A DNA stretch of 64,000 nucleotides from Colivivens sp964452915 (GTDB taxonomy: Bacteria > Bacteroidota > Bacteroidia > Bacteroidales > Bacteroidaceae): positions 5,430-69,429 of the forward strand of contig CAYVNW010000009.1 in the NCBI GenBank assembly GCA_964452915.1, read 5' to 3'. This document shows, piece by piece, positions 53,312-62,038 of the stretch. A program made the position numbers and the translations under genes. Below the pieces are notes generated by a model. The model was not told where the DNA came from. It ran no database searches and worked only from the letters and a program-made list of their open reading frames with translations. How positions within the stretch are numbered: position 1 is the first letter of the stretch; each line of letters starts with the position of its first letter.

Positions 53312-54634
53312 TTATTTATTCAAATATGTTTCACGTCCGAGTGTGTAATCGAGCTCAGACTTGTTGATTAAGTAGTCGTAAATTGATTGGTTGTATGTGA
53401 GCTGTGCTTGTGTAAGTGCAACTTCACTTTGATTCAACTCGAGGATTGTTCCACGTCCGACTTCATATCTCTTTGATGCTATCGTAACCGCTTTGTCGGC
53501 TTGCAGCACTGCCTCCTTGTTGCTCTCAACCTGTACCATGCTTGATGCCATGTTGTTCATATAACTTTGTGCAGACATTACAAGCTGACGTTGTGTGTTG
53601 AGTGCGTTGTCCTCAAGTTCTGCAATTTGGATCTTTGTCTTTTTTAGGGTTGTCCAGTTTGATGCCTTGAATATTGGTACGCTAATGCCTATTGTGAATG
53701 AGGCGGAAGGAGACCAGTCGTAATCCCACAGACTCCAATTCTTGTTATAAAGCGATTGATATTGCCCACTGAGTGAGAATGAAACGGTAGGCATGAAATT
53801 GGTCTTTTGTATTTTGAGGGTTCTTTGCAATAAACTGCGGTTAAGTTCAAACTGGCGCATGGTTGAGTTGTTTTGCAGCGCTGATTCTGTGTCGGCAACA
53901 TCAGCAAGCGTGAGCCCGTTCTCATAGTTTTCCAATTTGTCGTTGATGACAATCTTAACATCAGTATTGATACCCATAAGTACTTTCAGCTGGAGTTCGG
54001 CAAGTGTCAGGGCTGTTTGTGTGCTGACCATACTGGAGTTCATGGACCTCATTTGTACTTCAGCACTGATTTTGTCGTATTCACTTACTGCCCCGACTTT
54101 ATATTTTTCATTCACTACGTTAAAGTTTTCTTTACTTATGCGATAGCTGTCTTGCATTACTTTATAGGAATCTTGTGAGAGAAGCATTTGGTAGAATGCC
54201 TTTGTTACTTGATTTATCAAGTCGAGCCGAGAATTTCTTGCTTGCTCACGTGCCAACTCAATATCTGTTTTGGTCAGTTTCATGTTCTGATAGACTGTAG
54301 GTACAAAGAGTGGAAGACTCAGCGAACCCACAATCGCACTTGTGTTGGTGTTGTCTTCACCCATCTTAAACTTGTTTCCTCCGAGATTCATTTCTGCCGC
54401 AAGCAATGTGTGTTGTATGCTTGCTGTAGCTGTTACTTCAGGCAACAGGGCCTGCCAAGCTTCTTTATCGGCTATTTTTTTCAATTCTATTTCTTTGTCT
54501 GCAACCTTGATGGTGGGGTTCTCATCAAGGGCAATGTCAATAGCCTGCTGTAGTGTAAGCTCGAGCTGCTGCGCACACACATTCATAAATGTCAGCAGGA
54601 TAGCTGCACTTAATAGCAATCTTTTACCTTTCAT
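53312..54634 (-). CDS. TolC-family outer-membrane channel of the RND operon
   Basis: A 440-residue outer-membrane efflux protein with a signal peptide (MKGKRLLLSAAILLTFMNVC, then AQQ). Two OEP repeats are visible: LTLQQAIDIALDENPTIKVA at the start, and AVTIASKRYEVGRGTILELN in the second half. It is the first gene of the intact RND operon; 14 bases separate it from the adaptor gene. A perfect promoter lies upstream. Confidence 0.95.
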   Translation of the reverse strand: MKGKRLLLSAAILLTFMNVCAQQLELTLQQAIDIALDENPTIKVADKEIELKKIADKEAWQALLPEVTATASIQHTLLAAEMNLGGNKFKMGEDNTNTSAIVGSLSLPLFVPTVYQNMKLTKTDIELAREQARNSRLDLINQVTKAFYQMLLSQDSYKVMQDSYRISKENFNVVNEKYKVGAVSEYDKISAEVQMRSMNSSMVSTQTALTLAELQLKVLMGINTDVKIVINDKLENYENGLTLADVADTESALQNNSTMRQFELNRSLLQRTLKIQKTNFMPTVSFSLSGQYQSLYNKNWSLWDYDWSPSASFTIGISVPIFKASNWTTLKKTKIQIAELEDNALNTQRQLVMSAQSYMNNMASSMVQVESNKEAVLQADKAVTIASKRYEVGRGTILELNQSEVALTQAQLTYNQSIYDYLINKSELDYTLGRETYLNK

Positions 54635-54676
54635 TTCTGTTTATGTTATTATTATGATAATTCCGTTTTCAAAGTG

Positions 54677-54708
54677 CAAAGGTAGTATTTTATACCAACC
54701 CCAACAAA
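54677..54708 (-). promoter_or_regulatory. Promoter of the intact RND operon
   Basis: On the minus strand TTTG (54708-54705), a 20-base spacer and TACCTTTG (54684-54677) match the Bacteroidota consensus exactly, 42 bases before the TolC start codon. One of the best promoters in the window. Confidence 0.85.
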
Positions 54709-54822
54709 CTTAAAAACTCGAAATGATAACCAAATTCGACCTTTTAACACTCCTTATAATAATGAAAGAACTATCTGAACGAAAAACCTTACCAAATGAC
54801 AAAACGAAAAAATCGTTATGTC

Positions 54823-54852
54823 AAAAAAAAGAACAACCCTTTTGGGCTGTCC
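54823..54852 (-). terminator. Rho-independent terminator of the TlpA-like gene
   Basis: On the minus strand GGACAGCCC (54852-54844) pairs with GGGTTGTTC (54839-54831) around AAAA, followed by eight Ts. It lies 65 bases after the stop at 54918. Confidence 0.85.
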
Positions 54853-54917
54853 TTTTATTTGAGTGTAGCCTTATTGAAGTGCTTATGGCTAACTCATGGC
54901 TGTACTGTTTGAGATTA

Positions 54918-55880
54918 TTATTTTAATGCGCTTTCGACTGCATCTACTATCGCTTGACCACGCAAACCTCGTTGCATAATGGTCCCATCGGGAGCAAAAA
55001 GAATGATTTCGGGTATTCCATTGATGCCGTAAGCATCCGATCCGATTTTTTGTGCGTTGAGTATTTGAGGGTACTTTATGCCTAATTCTGATATCGCATC
55101 TTGGGTGTCTTCTACTTTATCCCATGTAGCGATTCCTACTACGTCGAATTTCTCACCGGCGTATTTTTCATAAAGTGATTCAATCGTGGGAATCTCTTCT
55201 CTGCATGGTCCGCACCAACTTGCCCAAAAATCAACAAGTACGTATTTGCCTTTTCCTACGTAGTCTGCCAATTTCTGTACTTTGCCGTTATAATCCACTT
55301 CAAAGTCGGTGAACATGTTGCCTTCGCATGTGTTGAAGGCTGATGGAGGAATTATGCTGTATATGATGTCCTTTACTACATTGCCGCACGCATGAAGAAT
55401 GTCGTTCACTTCACTGATGCCTAATACATCGGTGTACATGTAGAGGGCAAATGCTCCGGCGAGGTTGTTTGGATTGTTTTTCATGAATTGGCGGATGTAT
55501 GCGGTAAATGATTCGTTGTCATTCTGCTGCATTTGTTTTATACCGTCAATGAATGATTTTATACTGTCATTTTGTGGCGTGCCTGAAGGAATTCCTTCTG
55601 CGGAAATGCTGATTTTCCCTGGCTCGGCGACAAACCAAAATTGTACATTCTGATCGGTCGTTCCTGCAACAAGCTGAGGTTGTTCTGCCTTGCCTTCAAT
55701 GACGTAGTGCCCGTTCTCTACGGCAACTGAGTCTATTGTCGGTACGGTGTCCAGGAAGTTCATCGTGTAGTATACGTATTTGGTCCCATCGTTGACGATT
55801 CCTGTAACTGTGTATGAATCGTCTGAACACGATGTTAGTACGATTGCCATAAAGGCCATTAAAAAAAAGTTCTTTTTCAT
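54918..55880 (-). CDS. TlpA-like thioredoxin-fold lipoprotein with N-terminal DUF4369-type domain
   Basis: A 320-residue envelope thiol-disulfide oxidoreductase. I chose the ATG at 55880 (MKKNFFLMAFMAIVLTSC, Cys 18 as lipid anchor); seven more codons are open upstream. Residues ~22-110 form a beta-rich domain of the kind annotated DUF4369, then a helical linker, and a C-terminal thioredoxin domain with the active site WASWCGPCREE (C223, C226) and the cis-Pro region GINGIPEIILF. Bacteroidota carry many such proteins; partner proteins are unknown. It is 80 bases after the membrane zinc-ribbon gene. Confidence 0.92.
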   Translation of the reverse strand: MKKNFFLMAFMAIVLTSCSDDSYTVTGIVNDGTKYVYYTMNFLDTVPTIDSVAVENGHYVIEGKAEQPQLVAGTTDQNVQFWFVAEPGKISISAEGIPSGTPQNDSIKSFIDGIKQMQQNDNESFTAYIRQFMKNNPNNLAGAFALYMYTDVLGISEVNDILHACGNVVKDIIYSIIPPSAFNTCEGNMFTDFEVDYNGKVQKLADYVGKGKYVLVDFWASWCGPCREEIPTIESLYEKYAGEKFDVVGIATWDKVEDTQDAISELGIKYPQILNAQKIGSDAYGINGIPEIILFAPDGTIMQRGLRGQAIVDAVESALK

Positions 55881-55960
55881 TGTTCTGCAATATTTAATCA
55901 ATATGTTAATTGTCTGTCTTTCCGTATATTCCTGTTAATGATCTAATTTATGCCGTATGT

Positions 55961-56953
55961 TTATTTGTTTAATTTGCCGCAGTGTGGGCACCTACCTTTT
56001 TCTCTAATGCGTTGACCGCAATAACCGCATACGTAGCGGCAGCGAATGTAGTGGAAATACATCCATAATAAAACTATGGTGTATGCTACGAGCAAGACGT
56101 ACCCCACATATATAAATGTTGTCCATGATATTACAAGGTAGGAAATCGTAGCGACTCCCAGCATCTCGAATATGTAGGAGATGCCTTGAAGTACATAAAA
56201 GTGGTGGTAGACTTCGATGACCATTGCAATGAACGTTATGATTACGAGCCATACGAGGGTGACCAGTGTTGCCATTACCGGCGGTAATATGAAGGGGTTG
56301 AGGGTCGGGTGAAAGTAATATTCCTGCCAAAACTCCGGAGCAAAGTTCTGAATGCTTGCATAGAGGCATGCCATGAAAGATACTAAAATGAGAAGGAAGA
56401 TTGGATAGAAACTATCCATTTCGCTGAAACGGAATATTTGTAGAGAGTGGTGCGACCATCTGCGAAGTAAAAAGCAGAATAAGCCTATGACGACAAAGGT
56501 TGCCATCAATGCAGCCCTGCTGCCTGTGAGTTTATCGATTATCTGTGAGATGTTATCATCGGGAACTGTTCCTGTGAGCAATTCGGACTCTGTTATCCAA
56601 CCCATTGTGAATTGATCTCGTGCCACTTTGATCCAAACGGTATCATTGGCACGTATGTCTGCAACTGCAATCACATCGCCTTTGTTCACTATGCACGTAT
56701 CGATAACTTCGTCTTCGCGTGGAATGAGTTGAAGTGAATCGTTCTTGACTATGAAATTGAAGTTGTTGGTATAGTGGTGAAGCAAACGGAACTCAATACT
56801 GTCTGCTTGTTCTTGAGTGAGCTCATACAATGTATCGGATTCCTCTATTTCTGAAATAATTGAATCAGACGGTACGACATTGGTGGCTTGCTCTCCCTCA
56901 CACGAAAGGAATGCTAATGCAAGTAGGAGTATTATGTAACGTATATTCTTCAT
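55961..56953 (-). CDS. Membrane lipoprotein with SH3-like domain and C-terminal zinc ribbon
   Basis: A 330-residue protein. It starts with a signal ending FLSC (Cys 18). Residues ~30-125 form an exported domain whose second half (CIVNKGDVIAVADIRANDTV, then WIKV) looks SH3-like. About six membrane segments lie between 147 and 302. The last ~25 residues carry two Cys pairs, CGYCGQ and CPHCGK, a zinc ribbon. An exported N-terminal lipid anchor and a zinc ribbon after the membrane helices are an unusual combination. I do not know a function. It lies 66 bases after the U32 gene. Confidence 0.8.
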   Translation of the reverse strand: MKNIRYIILLLALAFLSCEGEQATNVVPSDSIISEIEESDTLYELTQEQADSIEFRLLHHYTNNFNFIVKNDSLQLIPREDEVIDTCIVNKGDVIAVADIRANDTVWIKVARDQFTMGWITESELLTGTVPDDNISQIIDKLTGSRAALMATFVVIGLFCFLLRRWSHHSLQIFRFSEMDSFYPIFLLILVSFMACLYASIQNFAPEFWQEYYFHPTLNPFILPPVMATLVTLVWLVIITFIAMVIEVYHHFYVLQGISYIFEMLGVATISYLVISWTTFIYVGYVLLVAYTIVLLWMYFHYIRCRYVCGYCGQRIREKGRCPHCGKLNK

Positions 56954-57019
56954 TGTCGTATTGTTCTGTTTCTGATGTAAAAGTTATAGGTCCATAGACG
57001 GTGTGCAATCTTGCTTTCA

Positions 57020-58903
57020 CTAATTTCTTTTGTCTTCAGATGTAGTGTCTACAACTTTCATTAGACATTGTCCGCAGTTGAAGTCGAGTCTCATTCTCCT
57101 TCCATTTGCCAATTGTAAAAACAATTGACCGTCTACGTCAGTATATCCGTTGCGATTTTCGTTTTTGTATTTCTTGCACCATCCTAATGAATAGCGGATA
57201 CAGTGCTTACAAAACATTACGGGTACACCTTGAGGGTGAGTTTTTTCGTATGCCCAGTCAATGTTACCATAGCCTTGATTCTTATAAAATGCTTTCGCTT
57301 TTGTATTGAACACATTGGTGAGGTAGTTCAGGTCGCCTTTGTGCTTTGTATCGTTTCTTTCTGCATCATTTGATGTCCGCATAGAACGTGGTGTGTACTT
57401 ATAGTTTGTACCGGCTAACTTTGTCACAAGCTGACGTCTCCAGTCACTTAAATGTGAAGATGGTATGAACCAATTCTTCTTGTAGTTTATTGTGAGTGAG
57501 CGTAACTGGTAACATGTACCTCCAAGGCGTGATAATTGGCGCTCAATATTGGCGGCCTGTGGACTACGGGCTAATTCTTTTGGACATGTTACATTAATAG
57601 TGGCTCGCTTGCCGTATTCATCGGTCATTCCAAGTCGGAATCCATCCGATGTCTCATCTATTGTCATGTCAACAAATATATACCGCTCTGCACTTTTGCC
57701 TTGCAAAGTGTCATAGAGTCTTTTGTCGAAGTTACGGTACAATTTCATTTTCGGCATTATGTTGTGTGGCATTTCACGTGGATAAAGACGCCCGTTCTCT
57801 ACCTTGTTTAAGCGAAATCCAAACAGCTTTCCGCTTCGGTCGATAAAACACAGTCCGTCACCATTTGAAAAGTTGTGTGTGCCTGCAACAGTAAAACTGT
57901 TGGGAAAAATCTCTTTTATGGTGCCAACTTCCTCACCAACTGATTTTGGTGTCTCAAACGAAAAGATGCGTTCGTTTCTGCCATATAGGAAGTATGATGT
58001 GAATCCTCTGTTGAAACTTTTGTGCACATCGGGGCGGAATTTTAATTCTGTATGTCCTTCCGACGATCGCCGGTATTTGTCGGGTTCAGAACTGATGATT
58101 AGATTGAGTGCCTCGCTGTATGCTGATGTTACGTTTTTTACGTATGCCATGTCCTTCAGTCTGCCCTCAATCTTGAGTGAAGTGACTCCAACGTCAATGA
58201 GCTCTTTTAATGAATTGATGAGGCATAAGTCCTTCAGTGACAGAAGATGCTTGCCTGTCATTATTGTATGTTCAACCGGTTTCGTTCCTTGGTACGATTT
58301 GCGTATCAAGTCGAATTCCATCCGGCACACTTGTGCGCACTCGCCTCTGTTTGCGCTTCTTCCAAACAGACATTCGCTGGCATAACATTGTCCGCTTAAA
58401 CTGACACATAATGCTCCATGGACAAATGCTTCTAATTCAACGTTCGGACATCTGTTATGTATGTTTCTAATCTCGTTAAGCGATAGTTCTCTGGCAAGTA
58501 CTACTCTATCAAAACCATACTCATATAGCTGTTGTACCTTTTCTGCTGTACGATTGTCTGTTTGTGTACTGGCATGCAGAGGAATGGGTGGAATATAGAG
58601 CTGTGTGATAGCCATGTCTTGCACAATCAATCCGTCTACTTGTATGTCATATAGTTGCTGAATCAGTTTTTCTGCTTCGGCAAGCTCTTCGTCGGAAAGA
58701 ATTGTGTTGATTGTAACATACACTTTGGCGGAAAATGTGTGAGCATAGTCTACAAGTCTTTGAATTTCACTCAAGCTGTTGCCTGCTGCCGCTCTCGCTC
58801 CAAATTTTGCCGCTCCTATGTATACTGCGTCAGCACCATGGCGTATGGCTTCTATACCTATATCTGCGTTGCGTGCAGGCGATAGTAGTTCAACGCTAAT
58901 CAT
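57020..58903 (-). CDS. U32 family protein (RlhA/TrhP-like, RNA hydroxylation)
   Basis: A 627-residue protein of the peptidase U32 family. Despite the name, the characterised bacterial members TrhP and RlhA are needed for hydroxylation of tRNA uridine or 23S rRNA cytidine. The N-terminal barrel contains the family signature AFVHGALCVSLSGQCYASE and continues GRSANRGECAQVCRME, with the conserved cysteines. The length and the extra C-terminal region with CKHC, CKK and CGQC cysteines fit the longer RlhA-like type. The start at 58903 (MISVELLSPARNADIGI) overlaps the end of metA by 8 bases. Confidence 0.88.
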   Translation of the reverse strand: MISVELLSPARNADIGIEAIRHGADAVYIGAAKFGARAAAGNSLSEIQRLVDYAHTFSAKVYVTINTILSDEELAEAEKLIQQLYDIQVDGLIVQDMAITQLYIPPIPLHASTQTDNRTAEKVQQLYEYGFDRVVLARELSLNEIRNIHNRCPNVELEAFVHGALCVSLSGQCYASECLFGRSANRGECAQVCRMEFDLIRKSYQGTKPVEHTIMTGKHLLSLKDLCLINSLKELIDVGVTSLKIEGRLKDMAYVKNVTSAYSEALNLIISSEPDKYRRSSEGHTELKFRPDVHKSFNRGFTSYFLYGRNERIFSFETPKSVGEEVGTIKEIFPNSFTVAGTHNFSNGDGLCFIDRSGKLFGFRLNKVENGRLYPREMPHNIMPKMKLYRNFDKRLYDTLQGKSAERYIFVDMTIDETSDGFRLGMTDEYGKRATINVTCPKELARSPQAANIERQLSRLGGTCYQLRSLTINYKKNWFIPSSHLSDWRRQLVTKLAGTNYKYTPRSMRTSNDAERNDTKHKGDLNYLTNVFNTKAKAFYKNQGYGNIDWAYEKTHPQGVPVMFCKHCIRYSLGWCKKYKNENRNGYTDVDGQLFLQLANGRRMRLDFNCGQCLMKVVDTTSEDKRN

Positions 58904-59819
58904 GTATGTCGTTTATGTTATATGGTGTAGCTTGATATACATAGTAGTTAAGCCAGTTTGTATAGAGCAAATTGGCTGTAGAACGCCACCGTACAATAGG
59001 ACCTTTGGCAGGATCATCATCACGATAATAGTTCTTTGGTTTTTGAATAGGCAACCCTTTTGCCAAGTCACGTTTATATTCAGTGTCGAGTGTGAGGGGT
59101 GAGTATTCTGAATGTCCGGTTATGAAGAAATCGCGTCCGCCTCGTGCGGTAACAATGTGTATTCCTGCTTCTTCTTCACCCATAGAGATGATCTTCAGTT
59201 GTGGCACGGCCTGTATGTCATCCACAGAAAGTGTGATGTGACGGCTGTGTGGCACATAGAACTCATCATCGAATCCTCTGAAAATCGGCAGTTGGGGAGC
59301 CAGCGCATGGTGACGGAAAACTCCGAATATCTTCTGTGCTGTCGTATGTTTTGGTATTCCAAAGAAATGGTACAGACCTGCGAATGCGGCCCAACAGATA
59401 TATAGAGTGGACGTTACGTTGCTGTGAGCCCAATCCATAACTTCCTGTAAGTCTTTCCAATATGTCACCTCCTCATAGCCCATCCCCTCTAATGGCGCAC
59501 CAGTAATGATCAGTCCGTCATACTTCTTGCTTTTCATATCATCGAAGTCGTGGTAGAATGCCTTCATATGTTCTATTGGTGCATTTTTGGGCGTGTGACT
59601 TTTTATTTTCATGAACTCGATTTCGATTTGCAGAGGTGTATTCGACAGAATTCTGACGAAGTCGGTTTCTGTTGTTATTTTTATTGGCATCAAGTTGAGA
59701 ATAGCTATACGCAGAGGACGGATATCTTGGTTGAGAGCACGTGTGGTGTTCATAACGAAGATATTCTCTTTCTTCAAAATCTCAATTGCCGGAAGTTTGT
59801 CTGGAAGGTTTAATGGCAT
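58896..59819 (-). CDS. metA: Homoserine O-acyltransferase MetA, probably acetyl-CoA specific
   Basis: MetA acylates homoserine in the first committed step of methionine synthesis. The 307-residue protein has the catalytic cysteine C142 (YICWAAFAGLYHF), at the same number as in E. coli, and the H236/E238 pair in GHSEYSPLT. Position 111 is Glu (GAPLEGMGYEEV). In characterised MetA proteins Gly at this position goes with succinyl-CoA and Glu with acetyl-CoA, so this enzyme is predicted to use acetyl-CoA despite the usual family name. It overlaps the U32 gene by 8 bases. A large hairpin lies 42 bases upstream of the start. Confidence 0.94.
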   Translation of the reverse strand: MPLNLPDKLPAIEILKKENIFVMNTTRALNQDIRPLRIAILNLMPIKITTETDFVRILSNTPLQIEIEFMKIKSHTPKNAPIEHMKAFYHDFDDMKSKKYDGLIITGAPLEGMGYEEVTYWKDLQEVMDWAHSNVTSTLYICWAAFAGLYHFFGIPKHTTAQKIFGVFRHHALAPQLPIFRGFDDEFYVPHSRHITLSVDDIQAVPQLKIISMGEEEAGIHIVTARGGRDFFITGHSEYSPLTLDTEYKRDLAKGLPIQKPKNYYRDDDPAKGPIVRWRSTANLLYTNWLNYYVYQATPYNINDIHD

Positions 59820-59860
59820 TCTGTTGTTCCTTTTTTGACTTAAAGATCTGTATATATACG

Positions 59861-59893
59861 GTCCATTATGCCGGCATCGCCGGCCTAATGGAC
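59861..59893. other. Long palindromic hairpin between the M13 peptidase gene and metA
   Basis: GTCCATTATGCCGGC (59861-59875) and GCCGGCCTAATGGAC (59879-59893) form a 15-bp stem with one mismatch and a 3-base loop. It lies 13 bases after the peptidase stop and 42 bases before the metA start on the minus strand. No T run follows on either strand, so it is either a weak terminator or a leader structure. Confidence 0.6.
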
Positions 59894-59905
59894 GATAATA
59901 TTATT

Positions 59906-61939
59906 TTACCAAATGTTTACGCGCTTGTCTTTTGGTATGAACATAGGGTCTTTCTCTGTTATGTTGAAAGCTTCATACCATGCATCTATTTGTGGAAGCG
60001 CACCGTTTACACGCCATTCTCCTAATGCATGAGGGTCGATGGTTGTGAGACGACGAATTTCCTCTTCAGTGATGTTCTGTGCCCATACTCCGGCGTATGC
60101 AATAAAAAACCGTTGCTCTGGAGTAAGTCCGTCGACTGTCGGCAATGGATTATCCGTTGTTGCATTCTTGAATGCTGTATAGGCTATCTTAAGACCTCCG
60201 TGGTCGGCTATGTTTTCTCCCTGTGTCAGTTCTCCGTTTGCCTTGAGGCCTGGCAATACTTCGATGCCATTAAAGAAATCAACCATCACTTGTGTGTGTT
60301 GCCTGAACTTTTCTTCGTCTCCAGCTGCCCACCAATTATGGAAATTACCTTTTTTGTCGAATTGGCTGCCTTGATCGTCAAATCCATGGGTCATCTCGTG
60401 CCCAATTACAACTCCGATTGCTCCGTAGTTGAATGCATCATCGGCTGACATATCAAAGAATGGATACTGGAGTATGCCGGCAGGGAAGCATATTTCGTTT
60501 GTTGTAGGATTGTAGTATGCATTAACGGTCTGTGGGGTCATGTACCACTCATCCCTGTCTACAGGTTGCTTATATTTCTTCTCTACCTCATCACGTACAT
60601 ACCATTCGGTTATGTCCTTTGATAGTTCATAAAGTGTCTTATCTGGGTTGATGTCGAGTTTGCTGTAGTCTTTCCATTTGTCTGGATAGCCTATTTTTAC
60701 TCGGAAAGCATTGAGCTTCTCTTTTGCTCGCTGTTTTGTCGAGTCGCTCATCCAATCTTGTTGATCAATGCGTTCTGCAAGTGCTGTCTGCAGGTTGTGT
60801 ACAAGTTGTACCATACGTTCCTTGTTCTCTGCGGGGAAGTATTTTTCAACGTACATTTGTCCCACTGCCTCGCCTAGTATATTGTTTACTGCTGATACAG
60901 AGCGTTTCCAACGAGGTTGCATCTCTTTCCTTCCTGACAAAATCCTGCCGTTGAAGTCAAATGATTCAGCATAGATCTCATCGCCTAAAACTCCGGATGC
61001 ACCATCGAGAATAGTCCATTCCAACCAGTCTTTTAATTCACGCTCAGGTGTGTCGTTGAGTATTGCCACTGCTGCTTTAATTGCCTCAGGTTGGCCCACA
61101 GACAATGAATCGAGGTCTTTGATGAGTTGTGATTCAAAGAATTCGTCCCAATCTAACCCCTGATAGTCTGACTTCAATGTCGCAAACGAGATCTTATTAT
61201 AGTTGCGCGCCGGATCACGTAGCTCTGTACGGCTGCGTGATGCTTTTGCCATGCGATACTCAATGTCCCATACCGAGTTCATTTTCCTTGTCGCTGTCTG
61301 CTCGTCATCTCCAATAAGTCGGAACATCTTGACGATGTGCTTCTTGAATGCTTGCCTGATATTTTCCATAGCAGGATCAGGGCTGACATAGTAGTCTTTT
61401 GTACCAAGTGAGAGCCCACCTTGACCTATTTCAACCATGTTCATGTCGCTGTTCATCATATCCGCTCCTATACCCGACGCGATGAGATGTGAGCCTCCAT
61501 GAATTTGGCTTTTATTCATGTAACTGAGTATTTCTGCCCGCGAACCAAGGCTTTCTATGGCTTGTATGTCGGCGGTAATGGGTTTATAGCCGTCTTCGTT
61601 TTGACGAACTGAGTCCATCCTCATCTTGTAGAGGTCTCCAATTTTCTGTGCAATAGATCCGCGTTTGTTGTCTTTTGACGCTAATTCTTCAATGAGCGTT
61701 TTGATTTGTTCACGGTTGTTTTCCGATACAACATCGAAGCTGCCGAAGCGTGAGTATTCAGGGCTTAAAGGATGGTTCTTCATCCACCCACCGCATGCAT
61801 ACTGGTAGAAGTCTGTTCCTGGAGCCACTGTGTCGTTCATGTTCTCCAATTTGATTCCTATACCAAGTTCTTTGTTCTGACACGATCCTAATGTAACTGC
61901 CATTACTATTAACGAAAATGTTATTTGTTTGAAATTCAT
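59906..61939 (-). CDS. M13-family metallopeptidase (PepO/neprilysin-like) lipoprotein
   Basis: A 677-residue zinc endopeptidase anchored in the envelope. The signal is MNFKQITFSLIVMAVTLGSC (Cys 20). The N-terminal M13_N domain (~30-420) starts NDTVAPGTDFYQYACGGWMK. The catalytic domain has the zinc motif HEMTH at 514-518 in VIGHEMTHGFDDQG and the third ligand in ENIADHGGL (E575). NAYYNPTTNEICFPAGILQ is the substrate-binding segment of the family. The C-terminus ends NIW, with the usual terminal Trp. It is 99 bases after the ABC-F gene. Confidence 0.96.
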   Translation of the reverse strand: MNFKQITFSLIVMAVTLGSCQNKELGIGIKLENMNDTVAPGTDFYQYACGGWMKNHPLSPEYSRFGSFDVVSENNREQIKTLIEELASKDNKRGSIAQKIGDLYKMRMDSVRQNEDGYKPITADIQAIESLGSRAEILSYMNKSQIHGGSHLIASGIGADMMNSDMNMVEIGQGGLSLGTKDYYVSPDPAMENIRQAFKKHIVKMFRLIGDDEQTATRKMNSVWDIEYRMAKASRSRTELRDPARNYNKISFATLKSDYQGLDWDEFFESQLIKDLDSLSVGQPEAIKAAVAILNDTPERELKDWLEWTILDGASGVLGDEIYAESFDFNGRILSGRKEMQPRWKRSVSAVNNILGEAVGQMYVEKYFPAENKERMVQLVHNLQTALAERIDQQDWMSDSTKQRAKEKLNAFRVKIGYPDKWKDYSKLDINPDKTLYELSKDITEWYVRDEVEKKYKQPVDRDEWYMTPQTVNAYYNPTTNEICFPAGILQYPFFDMSADDAFNYGAIGVVIGHEMTHGFDDQGSQFDKKGNFHNWWAAGDEEKFRQHTQVMVDFFNGIEVLPGLKANGELTQGENIADHGGLKIAYTAFKNATTDNPLPTVDGLTPEQRFFIAYAGVWAQNITEEEIRRLTTIDPHALGEWRVNGALPQIDAWYEAFNITEKDPMFIPKDKRVNIW

Positions 61940-62038
61940 ATTGTATGATGTTTAATTGTTCTAACGGTTTTGATATTGTAGACTTATATTGCTCTATGAT
62001 GGGATTGGTTGATGTGTACGTGTTTATTTTTGCGCATT

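Noticed and set aside
54723..54926. 67-codon plus-strand frame upstream of the RND operon
   Set aside because: It crosses the terminator at 54823-54852 and overlaps the TlpA-like gene; no plausible ribosome-binding site.
59820..59905. SAM-responsive riboswitch upstream of metA
   Set aside because: The 86-base gap contains one simple hairpin and none of the conserved SAM-I or SAM-II core sequence that I could recognise.
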